NCBI RefSeq assembly: GCF_003991905.1
Contig: NZ_RSCL01000045.1
Coordinates: forward strand, 15,568 to 50,379
Direction: 5' to 3'
Length of the DNA stretch: 34,812 bases
Origin: Dulcicalothrix desertica PCC 7102
Lineage (GTDB): Bacteria > Cyanobacteriota > Cyanobacteriia > Cyanobacteriales > Nostocaceae
Shown here piece by piece: positions 9,715 through 17,692 of this stretch. Position 1 is the stretch's first letter. Each line of letters starts with the position of its first letter. The position numbers were made by a program, and so were the translations under genes. The notes beneath the pieces were generated by a model, which searched no databases, was not told the origin of the DNA, and saw only the letters and a list, made by a program, of their open reading frames with translations.

Positions 9715-9736
9715 TGTCGAATTTTAAAATTCGACA
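9715..9736. promoter_or_regulatory. Perfect 22-bp palindrome upstream of parA (operator or parS candidate)
   Basis: The half site TGTCGAATTTT is followed directly by its exact complement. It lies 72 bases before the parA start, where autoregulatory operators and centromere sites of plasmid par operons usually sit. A related core, GTCGAA joined to TTCGAC without spacer, occurs inside the ParB-like gene at 21805-21816. The binder is unknown; ParB or ParA would be the obvious test. Confidence 0.65.
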
Positions 9737-9795
9737 GGTGTATACCGAATTGCTCATACCACGTATACTATATGTTTCTCTAGTCTGATAATGTA

Positions 9796-10402
<607 letters not shown>

Positions 10403-10732
10403 GTGTAGCTAATCTTATTGGAAGCAAAAGAAAATTTGACCTAGCAATTCGCAATTTCCCGGTATAGGGACATAAACGCAATTGAAAATTATATTTGTGA
10501 ATTGCTTTACATGTGCGTTCACGCAGTGTTCCGCAGGAAAGCAAATTTATTAATTGTATGCTGGGTACAAGCCCACACCTTCATGTCCCTAAGCAGGGAA
10601 AATCGTAGATTTGGACGACCCTTTAACCAATTACTTAGATAACTTAATGCGGCGCCCCGCATTTATGCGCGCGGAGTCGCGATTTTTATGCCAAGGTTCA
10701 TAAAGCTTCATGAGGCTGTCGCATTTACAAAC
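10403..10732. other. Spacer without genes
   Basis: This holds GCAATTC-type repeats near 10444, an 8-bp inverted pair (AGGGACAT at 10466-10473 and its complement at 10583-10590), and a short hairpin around GGCGCC at 10651 (ATGCGG/CCGCAT). No coding signal is evident. Confidence 0.4.
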
Positions 10733-10813
10733 GGCGCCTAACCCAAAGCTTGATTAACAGCAGCTAATTAAAGTTCTAACAATTCCTTGAGTTCAGTTAG
10801 CTGTGTCGGCGCC
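10733..10813 (-). pseudogene. Duplicated scrap of the parB 3' end
   Basis: About 75 bases match the last 80 bases of parB (7725-7810): the shared run CAAAGCTTGATTAACAGCAG is followed by further matches with scattered differences and a 3-base gap. Both copies are bounded on both sides by GGCGCC (7725 and 7805; 10733 and 10808). It has no start codon and no upstream part, so it is a duplicated or left-behind segment. Confidence 0.8.
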
Positions 10814-10834
10814 AAATTTTATGTCATACACGAA

Positions 10835-11281
10835 TCAGATTCCAAACCAACCGCCTGTATCGCCACCAGCCCATCCGGCGCCTTTTGCTGTAGGAAATGT
10901 TTGATTACAAAGGTCTTTAAATTCTTGAGCAGCACTTATATCTTGAGCTTCATAACCAATTGGATGAAATATTCTTCCAATATATTTACCTTGGAGGCGA
11001 ATTTGACCCATTACATAAATATCACCACCTACAGAATAAATGCTTTCTTCTTTGTTTCGAGAATAGCAAGCAATGTAACCACCATCACTTCCTTGGTATT
11101 TATTAACCGTTGGCAGTACTCTTTCTTCGTACCCAGGAGCATTCCAATTAACTACACTACCTTCTGCTCCAACGTAAACTTTAAAATCCTCTGGCAACCA
11201 ATAGTTCATTTCTTCTGCCTTTGCAATTCCTGACAAACATAGCAACACTGTAGCTGTAATTGTAGTAATTTTCTTATACAT
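10835..11281 (-). CDS. Secreted hypothetical protein
   Basis: A 148-residue protein starting at ATG 11281 with a clear Sec signal peptide (KKITTITATVLLCLSGIAKA, cleavage after AKA). The mature part is Gly- and Tyr-rich with about three Cys, and ends GWAGGDTGGWFGI. No family recognised. The motifs suggest a small periplasmic or extracellular beta-rich protein. An in-frame TTG at 11293 is a weaker start. The next gene upstream (11344) runs the same way, about 60 bases away. Confidence 0.65.
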   Translation of the reverse strand: MYKKITTITATVLLCLSGIAKAEEMNYWLPEDFKVYVGAEGSVVNWNAPGYEERVLPTVNKYQGSDGGYIACYSRNKEESIYSVGGDIYVMGQIRLQGKYIGRIFHPIGYEAQDISAAQEFKDLCNQTFPTAKGAGWAGGDTGGWFGI

Positions 11282-11343
11282 GTGTTTAATCAAACATAAT
11301 CTTTTTATTTTATACTGAAAAATGCTGAAAGTTCAGGCGCCTA

Positions 11344-11670
11344 TCATTCATCACTCCACTCACAAGTTGGGCACATGAACTGTTCAGCTAAAAGTTCTTG
11401 ATTAGAAAACTTGTAATTACAATTCGGACAGGCGCCTGTAAATAGTGGGTGTTTATCAAGTAGTACTAGCTTTTCTTCAATAGTGCGATTTTGTAATGGT
11501 TGTTTGATAACTTGCCCGTTATAAAGGGCGCCGATTTCAGGAGCGTAATATATACATGAATTTCCCTTTACTCCATCAGGGAAAACTTCGCAAAAGAAGA
11601 AAGGATTGTTGCAATAAAAGCGGCAATTCGGACATTCGGGTAATTGGCGTACCGCACGGGGCTTAATCAT
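11344..11670 (-). CDS. Zinc-ribbon-like hypothetical protein
   Basis: A 108-residue protein if started at ATG 11670. A GTG at 11766 would add 32 residues that look non-conserved. It holds three Cys pairs: ECPNCRFYC near the N-terminus, ACPNCNYKF near residue 80, and MCPTCEWSDE at the C-terminus, plus two further Cys between. This suggests two zinc ribbons. Function is unknown. GGCGCC occurs inside it at 11431 and 11527. Confidence 0.6.
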   Translation of the reverse strand: MIKPRAVRQLPECPNCRFYCNNPFFFCEVFPDGVKGNSCIYYAPEIGALYNGQVIKQPLQNRTIEEKLVLLDKHPLFTGACPNCNYKFSNQELLAEQFMCPTCEWSDE

Positions 11671-11766
11671 AAGTAGTAGATGTGTTTTATCTACCGTAAC
11701 ATTTGAAACATCCAGATGTCTGTTGGTAGAAACACGCGAACACAGTTTTATAGAAGAACGCCGCAC

Positions 11767-12371
11767 GTGTTATGTTCAAAGCACTTATCAATTAAACGGC
11801 GCCCCTAATTTATTATCAATAATCATTGCTTATTGACATATGGTTCGATTCAAAATGACCCTACTTCGCATACCTTGTTAGGATATATGAACAAGCAGAG
11901 GAGCCTTGGTGCCGCAGGGGATGTTGAAATGAGGTCAAACGCAGTGCTAGAGGGAGATTAGCGCCGTAGTGAGGAGTATATCTGATAAGCGCGATATCCT
12001 ACAGTTAGATGTAACTAAGGTGTAAGTAAGGTTATACACGATTGACGCGCGCTAACTATATTGTGATAGTTAAATACTAAATTAAAATTATAATTTGGTT
12101 GACAAACATTTGGAATAGAGAAGCAAGTTTAAAGTTAGGTGTAACTAAGGTGCAACCTTAGTGTTATGTTGAGTAAAAGTAGTGTGGAATACAACCGCAA
12201 TACGGAAATATTGATTTTCAAGCAAGAATAATTTATAAGACGGTGCCAACTGTAAATCAAAACTAGCTGTTCTAATAATATAAGTAGAATGATTGGGAGC
12301 CTACTAATGTACTTGAACTATAATCAAAAGAGTTATTATTTTTATCATAGCAAGCGTGCGAATGGCGCCTA
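11767..12371. other. Intergenic region with a 20-bp direct repeat
   Basis: A 20-mer (AGTTAGrTGTAACTAAGGTG, r = A or G) occurs at 12003-12022 and 12133-12152, 130 bases apart. The second copy forms a hairpin, CTAAGGT/ACCTTAG. A TTGACA at 12099 has no convincing -10. A 24-codon ORF at about 11887 (starts MNKQRSLG) is not supported. Confidence 0.5.
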
Positions 12372-13010
12372 TTATAAGTATATTTTCATAAATTTATATT
12401 CTTGGCGCGTGCGATAAGAATTTGTTTGGTAACATGATTCAATGATAAGATTTTTTTTGACATTAATCTCTGCTACATAGTCTACTGTTCCAACAATACA
12501 ATCGATTGAAAATTTGACATTATTAACTTCATTATCTACTACATAATGACCACTAGAAGAATCTTCATAATCTTTTTCAAACCAGGCTAAAAATGGTTTT
12601 GGTGCATCAAATATACATACTTCAATGACAGTATAGTCAGGGTAGAATTTGATATAATGATAATAATTACCTGCTCGATGTTGATATGCACCGTCAAAAC
12701 GAATTAAATAATATTTTTCACAAAACTCCTTTAATTTAGCTTTAATCTTCGGCGCCTTAATATTGCCCAAAATCTTATAAGCCTGGGTTCTGACTAATAC
12801 ATCAGAATCATCTAAAGCTTGAATAACAAGGCTTAGTCCTTCACGCCCGTATTTAATAGCTTCAGTTAAAGCTGCAATTCGATGCTCAACAACTGGCGCC
12901 CATAACCGTTGCTTAACTCCTTGTATTCCACCTAAAACTACGGCGCCTGTATTAATATCCTCATTCCCTATAACTGCGTCGTATTTACCAGGCTGATTAA
13001 TATTGTTCAT
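12372..13010 (-). CDS. HEAT-repeat-type cyanobacterial protein
   Basis: A 212-residue protein. Residues 8-85 carry the cyanobacterial block YDAVIG...GAVVLGGIQGVKQRL, then RIAALTEAIKYGREGLSLV and IQALDDSDVLVRTQAYKIL, which forms HEAT-like helical pairs used for protein contacts. The C-terminal 120 residues are Tyr-rich and beta-like, ending YRTRQEYKFMKIYL, with no family recognised. In other cyanobacterial proteins this N-terminal block precedes variable sensor or effector parts. No ribosome binding site is obvious. Confidence 0.7.
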   Translation of the reverse strand: MNNINQPGKYDAVIGNEDINTGAVVLGGIQGVKQRLWAPVVEHRIAALTEAIKYGREGLSLVIQALDDSDVLVRTQAYKILGNIKAPKIKAKLKEFCEKYYLIRFDGAYQHRAGNYYHYIKFYPDYTVIEVCIFDAPKPFLAWFEKDYEDSSSGHYVVDNEVNNVKFSIDCIVGTVDYVAEINVKKNLIIESCYQTNSYRTRQEYKFMKIYL

Positions 13011-13215
13011 AACATAAATCTAATTATTATTTTTATATAATAACAGGTGACGAAAATAATTTTGTTATAAAATAATATAGCCTCATTGACAATCTAAATT
13101 ATATGTAAAATTATATATAAAAATAGTAGATTTTTTTGAATAAATGAGTAATAATATTATCTGTGAAGATAAAAATCCTCACATCAAATCTTGAACAATA
13201 AGGAGGTAATATAAA

Positions 13216-13434
13216 TTGACTTCTAAGGGCAACAATGGGCATCGTAAAGATGTCAAGCCCAACGACCTCGAAGTTTTTGAGCCTGCATTTATGCCTGGTG
13301 AAGAAGATGATGAGAAAGTTGGGTATTTCAAAGCTGACATCAAGGGAGAGGAAGGAGAGATTGTAGATAAACTCCCTACAGAGTTAACAAACGAACCTTC
13401 AACTCCCAACGACGAAAGCTCCGAAGACTCATAG
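13216..13434 (+). CDS. Small acidic protein with TTG start
   Basis: 72 residues, strongly acidic toward the C-terminus (GEEDDEK, KGEEGEIVDK, DESSEDS) and probably disordered. The start TTG 13216 is set by a perfect AGGAGG at 13201-13206, nine bases upstream, which is the best ribosome site in this part of the window. A strong terminator follows at 13465-13493. Function is unknown. High translation, small size and an isolated transcription unit suggest a regulator, antitoxin-like protein or chaperone substrate, but no family was recognised. Confidence 0.7.
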   Translation: MTSKGNNGHRKDVKPNDLEVFEPAFMPGEEDDEKVGYFKADIKGEEGEIVDKLPTELTNEPSTPNDESSEDS

Positions 13435-13464
13435 GAGTCGTTACTGGTAATCAAATATACGGTT

Positions 13465-13493
13465 CCTCAACTCTGACCAGTTGAGGTTTTCTT
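13465..13493 (+). terminator. Rho-independent terminator
   Basis: Perfect 8-bp arms CCTCAACT and AGTTGAGG with a 6-base loop are followed by TTTTCTT. It ends the transcript of the small acidic gene, 30 bases after its stop. Confidence 0.85.
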
Positions 13494-13514
13494 GATTCTA
13501 TAATTATTATAACG

Positions 13515-13838
13515 ATGAAAGATATTAACGATACGACGGTAGTTTTACCTGATTACATTCGCATAATCGAGCATAAGCCTTCAGGATGGCTATTCAAAGC
13601 GATGAAGCCATTTTCAACTTACAAGAATGTGGATATTAACAACTTTGAATTACTGTATGGGATTAATAAGCAGCAAATTTTGATTGAATTATTCCGTACA
13701 AGTGGTGGTAAACTTGGTTACTACATTGCTGACCTGCGCCGTAAAAAGTATTATTACTGCGGCGCCGAAGCAGAAATGGTTAAGCAAAAACTTTTAGAAA
13801 TCGGTATTGGTCGTGTTGACCCTATGGAAAATGCATAA
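13515..13838 (+). CDS. Hypothetical protein, 107 residues
   Basis: A soluble alpha/beta protein of 107 residues with an aromatic-rich middle (KPSGWLFKAMKPF, GKLGYYIADLRRKKYYYCG). No family recognised. It starts at ATG 13515, 22 bases after the terminator, so it needs its own promoter in the AT-rich gap or read-through. GGCGCC at 13761 encodes Gly-Ala. Confidence 0.6.
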   Translation: MKDINDTTVVLPDYIRIIEHKPSGWLFKAMKPFSTYKNVDINNFELLYGINKQQILIELFRTSGGKLGYYIADLRRKKYYYCGAEAEMVKQKLLEIGIGRVDPMENA

Positions 13839-13898
13839 AATATTAATAACTGTTAACTTTTAGATAGGTTGAAGTGGATTAAGGGTAGGCACCGTTTT

Positions 13899-14069
13899 CT
13901 ATACTACCATCAGGCGCCAGCCTCCATTACTTGTTGAAACTTCAGGATAATGTATTGTCCGTAATGATATCCACTCCTTGATAATTGCTTTTAAGCGCGC
14001 GTCTGCCAAAAGATAAGACAATCCTGTGTCCGCGAACGCTTCACCTGCATCGGCGCCGATATAAATCAT
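13899..14069 (-). CDS. Small protein, 56 residues
   Basis: ATG 14069 has AAGGTGA seven bases upstream, so I prefer it to an upstream in-frame start at 14132. The product begins MIYIGADAGEAFADTG and contains LLADARLKAIIKEWISLR, an amphipathic helix. No family recognised. It converges with the gene ending at 13838. Confidence 0.5.
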   Translation of the reverse strand: MIYIGADAGEAFADTGLSYLLADARLKAIIKEWISLRTIHYPEVSTSNGGWRLMVV

Positions 14070-14352
14070 GATTATCACCTTTACCGTAAATAATTTTGTA
14101 ATTCTACTATTTCTGCTGTTGAATATTAACAAGAAGGCGTCGATAATGCAGGCAAAAGAACCCTCAAAGTCCGCGACATTCGCCCAATGAATTTACGTGC
14201 AAAATAGCGATTATAAAATAATACTTGGCGCCATGAATCAAAATATAACAGGCTAATCCATAGCACTCACTTCGGAGGCGCCGATAAAAATATATAACAG
14301 TTAGGGGATATGAGGGGAGTTAATTCACCCCCATATACTAAAAACTTTTAAA

Positions 14353-14700
14353 TTAATTTAAATCTCTGTTGATTATATCAATCAATCTTAATAATATTGC
14401 TTCCAAGCTATTTAAAGCAGCGTTTGTAGTGCGTTGATGCTCTGTAAAATTTTGACGCATGGTTTCATGGCTATCGCGTAATTCCAGCAATACTTCGTCT
14501 AAAACTGCACTACGACCTAACACGCGCGTGACATCGTTTGATAGACTTCTTACTTCGTACTGCGTGTTTTCCAATTGCTCCTGAGTACGTTCTATCTGCG
14601 CTTGGGTGCGCTCGATTTGAGCGTCTGTTTGTAGCTGCCTGCGTGTCAATTCTGCTAATAAAGTGTAAACTTCCTGTGATGGATTACTTGCATCAGTCAT
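14353..14700 (-). CDS. Coiled-coil protein, 115 residues
   Basis: Almost entirely helical. Tandem heptad-like repeats (QIERTQAQIERTQEQLENTQ) lie at about residues 28-47, followed by VRSLSNDVTRVLGRSAVLDEVLLEL and a final LEAILLRLIDIINRDL. GGAGG lies six bases before ATG 14700. Proteins like this are common and uncharacterised in cyanobacteria. It lies in the GGCGCC-free block with IscB, 90 bases downstream of the nuclease, and could have arrived with it. Confidence 0.65.
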   Translation of the reverse strand: MTDASNPSQEVYTLLAELTRRQLQTDAQIERTQAQIERTQEQLENTQYEVRSLSNDVTRVLGRSAVLDEVLLELRDSHETMRQNFTEHQRTTNAALNSLEAILLRLIDIINRDLN

Positions 14701-14791
14701 CTAAAACCTCCGTGCGAGTTTGGATACCCGTAACTTCAGTTGGGGGAGGAAAAACGAGTCAGCAGAATAAATTCTGCTTATTATTTTGGCT

Positions 14792-16075
14792 TTAGTAAGC
14801 ATAAGAATAACCATCTTTCTTGTGGACACTTTTACAGTTTTTATAACTAACTCCTTGAACTAATCCTATTTTGGTCAAGATGTTGAAACTACCAGTAGTT
14901 CGGACTGCAACGCGACCTATATAGATACCGACCTTCTTACCTTTTGTTACAACTGCTTTAACAATATCGCCAGTTTGGAAACCATATACATACTTGTTTC
15001 TTGGCACATATCTTGATGGAAAACCATATTTATCTGTTCTACACATTTGGCGTGTACCATGCCCTTTTGCTGTAATAATTAATGGTTTGATTCCCTTAAT
15101 TATTAATTTAGGAGTTGATTCGCCAACACATGCAGCATCAACCCAGTGTGCTTTTTCTAGTCCCTGATTAGTCCGGTTAAATTGAGTTAATCCTCCACTG
15201 CCTGTTTCAACTGGTAAACCAGCTTTCTTCAGTGCATTCAATAATGTAAATCTAGTTGTATTTACTGCCGCTGCTGAAGCTAAAGGTTTTTTAGCTTGCT
15301 TTAATATTAATTCTAGTTTTTGAGGTTCTTTGTTCAAGAAATCCTTTATGTCTTTAGTTCCTTTTTTTAAGTTACATTTCTGACAAGTTAAGGTTAAATT
15401 CGATATTCTGTTACTACCTCCTTTTGCCTTGGCGTGAATGTGTTCTACTTGTAGGGGTACATGCTCTACACCACAATAAGCGCATTTTCTACCCCATTTT
15501 TCTAACAAGTATTGTCGTGTTTCGTAACCAGCTAGTGTTCCTTGTTGATATTCAATTCCAGATATTTCTGGATTCTCCATTTTCTGCATATCAAACCTTA
15601 CTAGCTCTTGACTAATGTCACTAATATTCGCAATTTTTTGTAATCGTTTTACCCAGGTAATTATGTTATCAATACGGCTCTGTAGGCTTGGTGGAATCCA
15701 ACCTTCTTTTCGTCTGCGGTTATTAAATCTTGGGGCACGATATCTTATTTTTCTATTTCTACGTCCTCTGCGTAATTGCCTCCTTGAAGTTAATGCTTCT
15801 CTAATTTGAAAGCCTCTATGTTGTATTTCTGCTGCAAAAACTACTTCGCCAGTCGTATCGTTTACCAATGTCAAACCAGTTGTTTTTGCACCGGGGTCAA
15901 GCTTCAAGCGCAAGGGTTGAACTTCTACTTCTGGTTTCGCTTCCTTTAAGATTAAAGTGAAAGGAAAGCGTCGCCATATTGCTGCTTTCTTGTTCTTTAA
16001 AAGTTGTCTTGCTTGTGCTGGATGTATTGGATTTAACGGTTGCTGATTCGTATCAAGTAAAAATATTTTGGACAT
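14792..16075 (-). CDS. iscB: IscB, RNA-guided HNH/RuvC endonuclease
   Basis: A 427-residue IscB, the family from which Cas9 arose; it uses an omega RNA to cut matching double-stranded DNA. The PLMP-type N-terminus is FLLDTNQQPLNPIHPAQA (5-22). RuvC-I has D60 (LKLDPGAKTTG). The Arg-rich bridge helix is at about 97-125. RuvC-II has E157 (SQELVRFD). The HNH domain spans about 195-245, with CxxC at 198/201, EHIH at 211-214 and CQKC at 231-234. RuvC-III has H310/D313 (KAHWVDAACVG). All key residues are present, so it looks functional. ATG 16075 is chosen over 16087 because GGAGGG ends four bases upstream of it. Confidence 0.93.
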   Translation of the reverse strand: MSKIFLLDTNQQPLNPIHPAQARQLLKNKKAAIWRRFPFTLILKEAKPEVEVQPLRLKLDPGAKTTGLTLVNDTTGEVVFAAEIQHRGFQIREALTSRRQLRRGRRNRKIRYRAPRFNNRRRKEGWIPPSLQSRIDNIITWVKRLQKIANISDISQELVRFDMQKMENPEISGIEYQQGTLAGYETRQYLLEKWGRKCAYCGVEHVPLQVEHIHAKAKGGSNRISNLTLTCQKCNLKKGTKDIKDFLNKEPQKLELILKQAKKPLASAAAVNTTRFTLLNALKKAGLPVETGSGGLTQFNRTNQGLEKAHWVDAACVGESTPKLIIKGIKPLIITAKGHGTRQMCRTDKYGFPSRYVPRNKYVYGFQTGDIVKAVVTKGKKVGIYIGRVAVRTTGSFNILTKIGLVQGVSYKNCKSVHKKDGYSYAY

Positions 16076-16087
16076 ATGTCCCTCCAT

Positions 16088-16345
16088 TACTGGGTGATGT
16101 TAGCTTCGTTAATGTTCTAAACGCTTGTTAGGTTAGCCACACTTCCTTAACCCGATAAAGATGTTTAATGACTAACGACATTGCTGAATGGATACCCACC
16201 TATAGTGGACGGACTAGCTACGCATCCGTAGGTGTCGTGACGATTAGAACGTAGTCAGTTAAGACTTAAACTGGTCAGCTATTCCTAAAGTCAAAAGGCT
16301 TCTAGCAAGCTAGATGCCCCGTCTCTTTAGAGCGGGGTTGCTGAC
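16088..16345 (-). ncRNA. Omega RNA (HEARO RNA) of IscB
   Basis: This region directly upstream of iscB, read on the minus strand, has the expected folded character. Near its 5' end is an AACCCCG...CGGGG hairpin (arms within 16317-16337). Then come a TCTAGC/GCTAGA hairpin (16301-16314), CTACG/CGTAG (16218-16231), and near the 3' end GGTTA/TAACC around AAGGAAGTGTGGC (16131-16152). HEARO RNAs are known to lie just upstream of IscB and carry the guide at their 5' end, so the guide would be read from about 16346-16362. The exact ends are inferred. Confidence 0.8.
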
Positions 16346-16476
16346 TAGACATCTCCTATTAAATTATTTGCTACTATAGAAAATTATATCATGTTAATGC
16401 ATAATTATTAATTATTTAATTGCTATTAATGTAATTTAAATATTAGCAAATATTATTTCATTTATATTGTTTTTTT

Positions 16477-16597
16477 CTAGAGCGGTAAAACTTGCTAGAT
16501 ATCGCCTGGAAGCATAGTAAACTCGTTTGATATTTTCTATGGCGCCTACGTAATTAAGCTTTTAATTTCACCTCTCAAGTTAGTTTTGCCGCTCTAG
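16477..16597. mobile_element. 120-bp inverted-repeat element (MITE-like)
   Basis: Left end CTAGAGCGGTAAAACTTG (16477-16494) is matched inverted by the right end at 16576-16597 (CAAGTTAGTTTTGCCGCTCTAG reads 22 bases; one substitution and a small insertion separate the arms). It encloses 80 bases with one GGCGCC and no ORF. T-runs flank both sides, so a large terminator hairpin is an alternative. No clear target duplication. Confidence 0.5.
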
Positions 16598-16605
16598 TTT
16601 TTTTT

Positions 16606-16646
16606 AAATATCCTATCTTACATATATATAATAAAGTAGGATATTT
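16606..16646. terminator. 10-bp inverted repeat between genes
   Basis: AAATATCCTA (16606-16615) pairs with TAGGATATTT (16637-16646) across 21 bases. It lies 18 bases past the stop of the gene ending at 16665 and next to an 8-T run, so it may serve as a terminator. The stem is AT-rich and weak. Confidence 0.45.
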
Positions 16647-16664
16647 AAGTGCTGCAATTTCTAA

Positions 16665-17120
16665 TTATTTACGATTTCTTAACTTGTAATCTAAAATAGA
16701 TTTATAATCTTCTTCTTCCTCTAATTCATCCATAGGCATCAACTTTAACGATACCCAACATTTTACGCCTGACTCACGCAGTTGATTTACATAATTGTTG
16801 ATGTCTAGCTTTTCTTCTTCGTTGGTAGCTTGGCTCATCTCTCTTGTCAAAAAATCGTCTAAGCTTTTTACATCTATAATTTGATAAGGCGCATCTACAT
16901 GTTTAGAGTAATAATAGTTTCCTACCGCAGGGTCTTTGATTTCTTCTACATCCCCGTCCACGAACTCATGGGCGCCACAGTATAATCTATAAACATATGA
17001 CTCCTCTTCATCACAATCATATGATTGGTCTATATCATCCAAAGTTAAAATACATTTTACCTTGGCTTCAGGTTTATTAACTTTCAAAGATTTAATTTCT
17101 TGAAGTATCTTCTTAGGCAT
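16665..17120 (-). CDS. Acidic hypothetical protein, 151 residues
   Basis: A soluble acidic protein with a basic N-terminus (PKKILQEIKSLKVNK). The middle carries YDCDEEESYVYRLYCGAHEF and VGNYYYSKHVDAPYQIIDV, and the end has DELEEEEDYKS. Secondary structure looks mixed alpha/beta. GGAGG lies ten bases before ATG 17120. No family recognised. It diverges from the replication module, with about 550 bases of hairpin-rich spacer between. Confidence 0.6.
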   Translation of the reverse strand: MPKKILQEIKSLKVNKPEAKVKCILTLDDIDQSYDCDEEESYVYRLYCGAHEFVDGDVEEIKDPAVGNYYYSKHVDAPYQIIDVKSLDDFLTREMSQATNEEEKLDINNYVNQLRESGVKCWVSLKLMPMDELEEEEDYKSILDYKLRNRK

Positions 17121-17669
17121 ATGAATGATTCCTCCAATTATTGACTACTTTATTTTAATACAGTAATTCAAAAAGTACGTTTATATTAATATACTTCGGC
17201 GGCATATTCAATATTTTGGGGAGTATCCATATAGAACCTTACTTTCGACGCTTTGAATACTGAGTAAATTGCTTTATTCAAGAAGAAGAGAATTTTTTTC
17301 AAAGTTCTAACTTTAACGGCGCTTGTGTAAGAGCGTAAAAAGCAGCAACCCTATTTATAGTTTGCTGCTGCTAGCTAAGAGTATACAAATAAACTAAAGG
17401 CTATAGACAAAGTGCTTCACTTCATTTATAGCTATAGCCTTTACACATAGAACAAGGTGGACAAACGCAAGCAAGTATTTTGGCATACCTTGCTTGCTTC
17501 AATGGAGCTACACCCGGAAAGCGTAGAATAACTGCTTACATTTCAGTAGTCTCAGTCCCGGCGCTCTTTTAATATGCTCATACAGAAGCCAATTGGTGCC
17601 TTGCCAGTCATACTTGAGATGTGTATTTTTATTAGCACTACTAATAATATTAGTGATTTCTAGTTTATC
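17121..17669. other. Hairpin-rich spacer upstream of the replication module
   Basis: Three separate inverted repeats occur in 160 bases (see next entry), plus operator-like repeats at its right end. AT-rich stretches surround them. I see no gene. This is a reasonable place for a replication origin or for antisense/terminator signals, but no iteron array is visible. Confidence 0.45.
17341..17497. repeat. Cluster of three inverted repeats
   Basis: Arms are AGCAGCAA/TTGCTGCT (17341-17348, 17362-17369), AAAGGCTATAG/CTATAGCCTTT (17396-17406, 17432-17442, with a smaller AAGTG/CACTT hairpin in its loop) and GCAAGCAAG/CTTGCTTGC (17467-17475, 17489-17497). All are perfect. Such a tandem set upstream of a rep gene may be terminators insulating the module, or structured origin DNA. 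Confidence 0.6.
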
Positions 17670-17692
17670 ATGATTGTTAACGGTATTAGTGA
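17636..17692. promoter_or_regulatory. Candidate operator of the XRE regulator
   Basis: The palindrome CTAATAATATTAG (17641-17653) overlaps the 9-mer TATTAGTGA (17648-17656), which recurs at 17684-17692, 36 bases on. The second copy is inside the first codons of the regulator gene. A related inverted pair ATTACTA/TAGTAAT lies after the gene at about 18011-18031. The layout suits self-repression. Confidence 0.45.

Larger units (their letters stand above)
14755..16345 (-). mobile_element. IscB transposon-like element (omega RNA plus nuclease), no transposase
   Basis: The omega RNA and IscB gene form a compact unit of the kind carried by IS200/IS605-like elements. A hairpin at 14761-14778 (AGCAGAAT/ATTCTGCT) just downstream of the nuclease could mark the right end. 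The left end should lie where the RNA scaffold begins near 16345. No TnpA gene is present, so mobility would need a transposase supplied in trans. The flanking 14283-16540 contains no GGCGCC, consistent with recent arrival. The ends are estimates. Confidence 0.6.

Noticed and set aside
10787-11233. 148-codon plus-strand ORF
   Set aside because: Antisense to the secreted protein at 10835-11281, which has a proper signal peptide.
11880-12010. Possible group II intron or its ORF start (MNKQRSLG...)
   Set aside because: No domain V hairpin, no reverse transcriptase, and the frame stops after 24 codons.
12099-12130. TTGACA promoter
   Set aside because: No acceptable -10 at 16-18 bases and no gene starts downstream on that strand.
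13179-13454. 91-codon minus-strand ORF
   Set aside because: Ser-rich mirror of the acidic gene at 13216, which has a perfect ribosome site and terminator on the plus strand.
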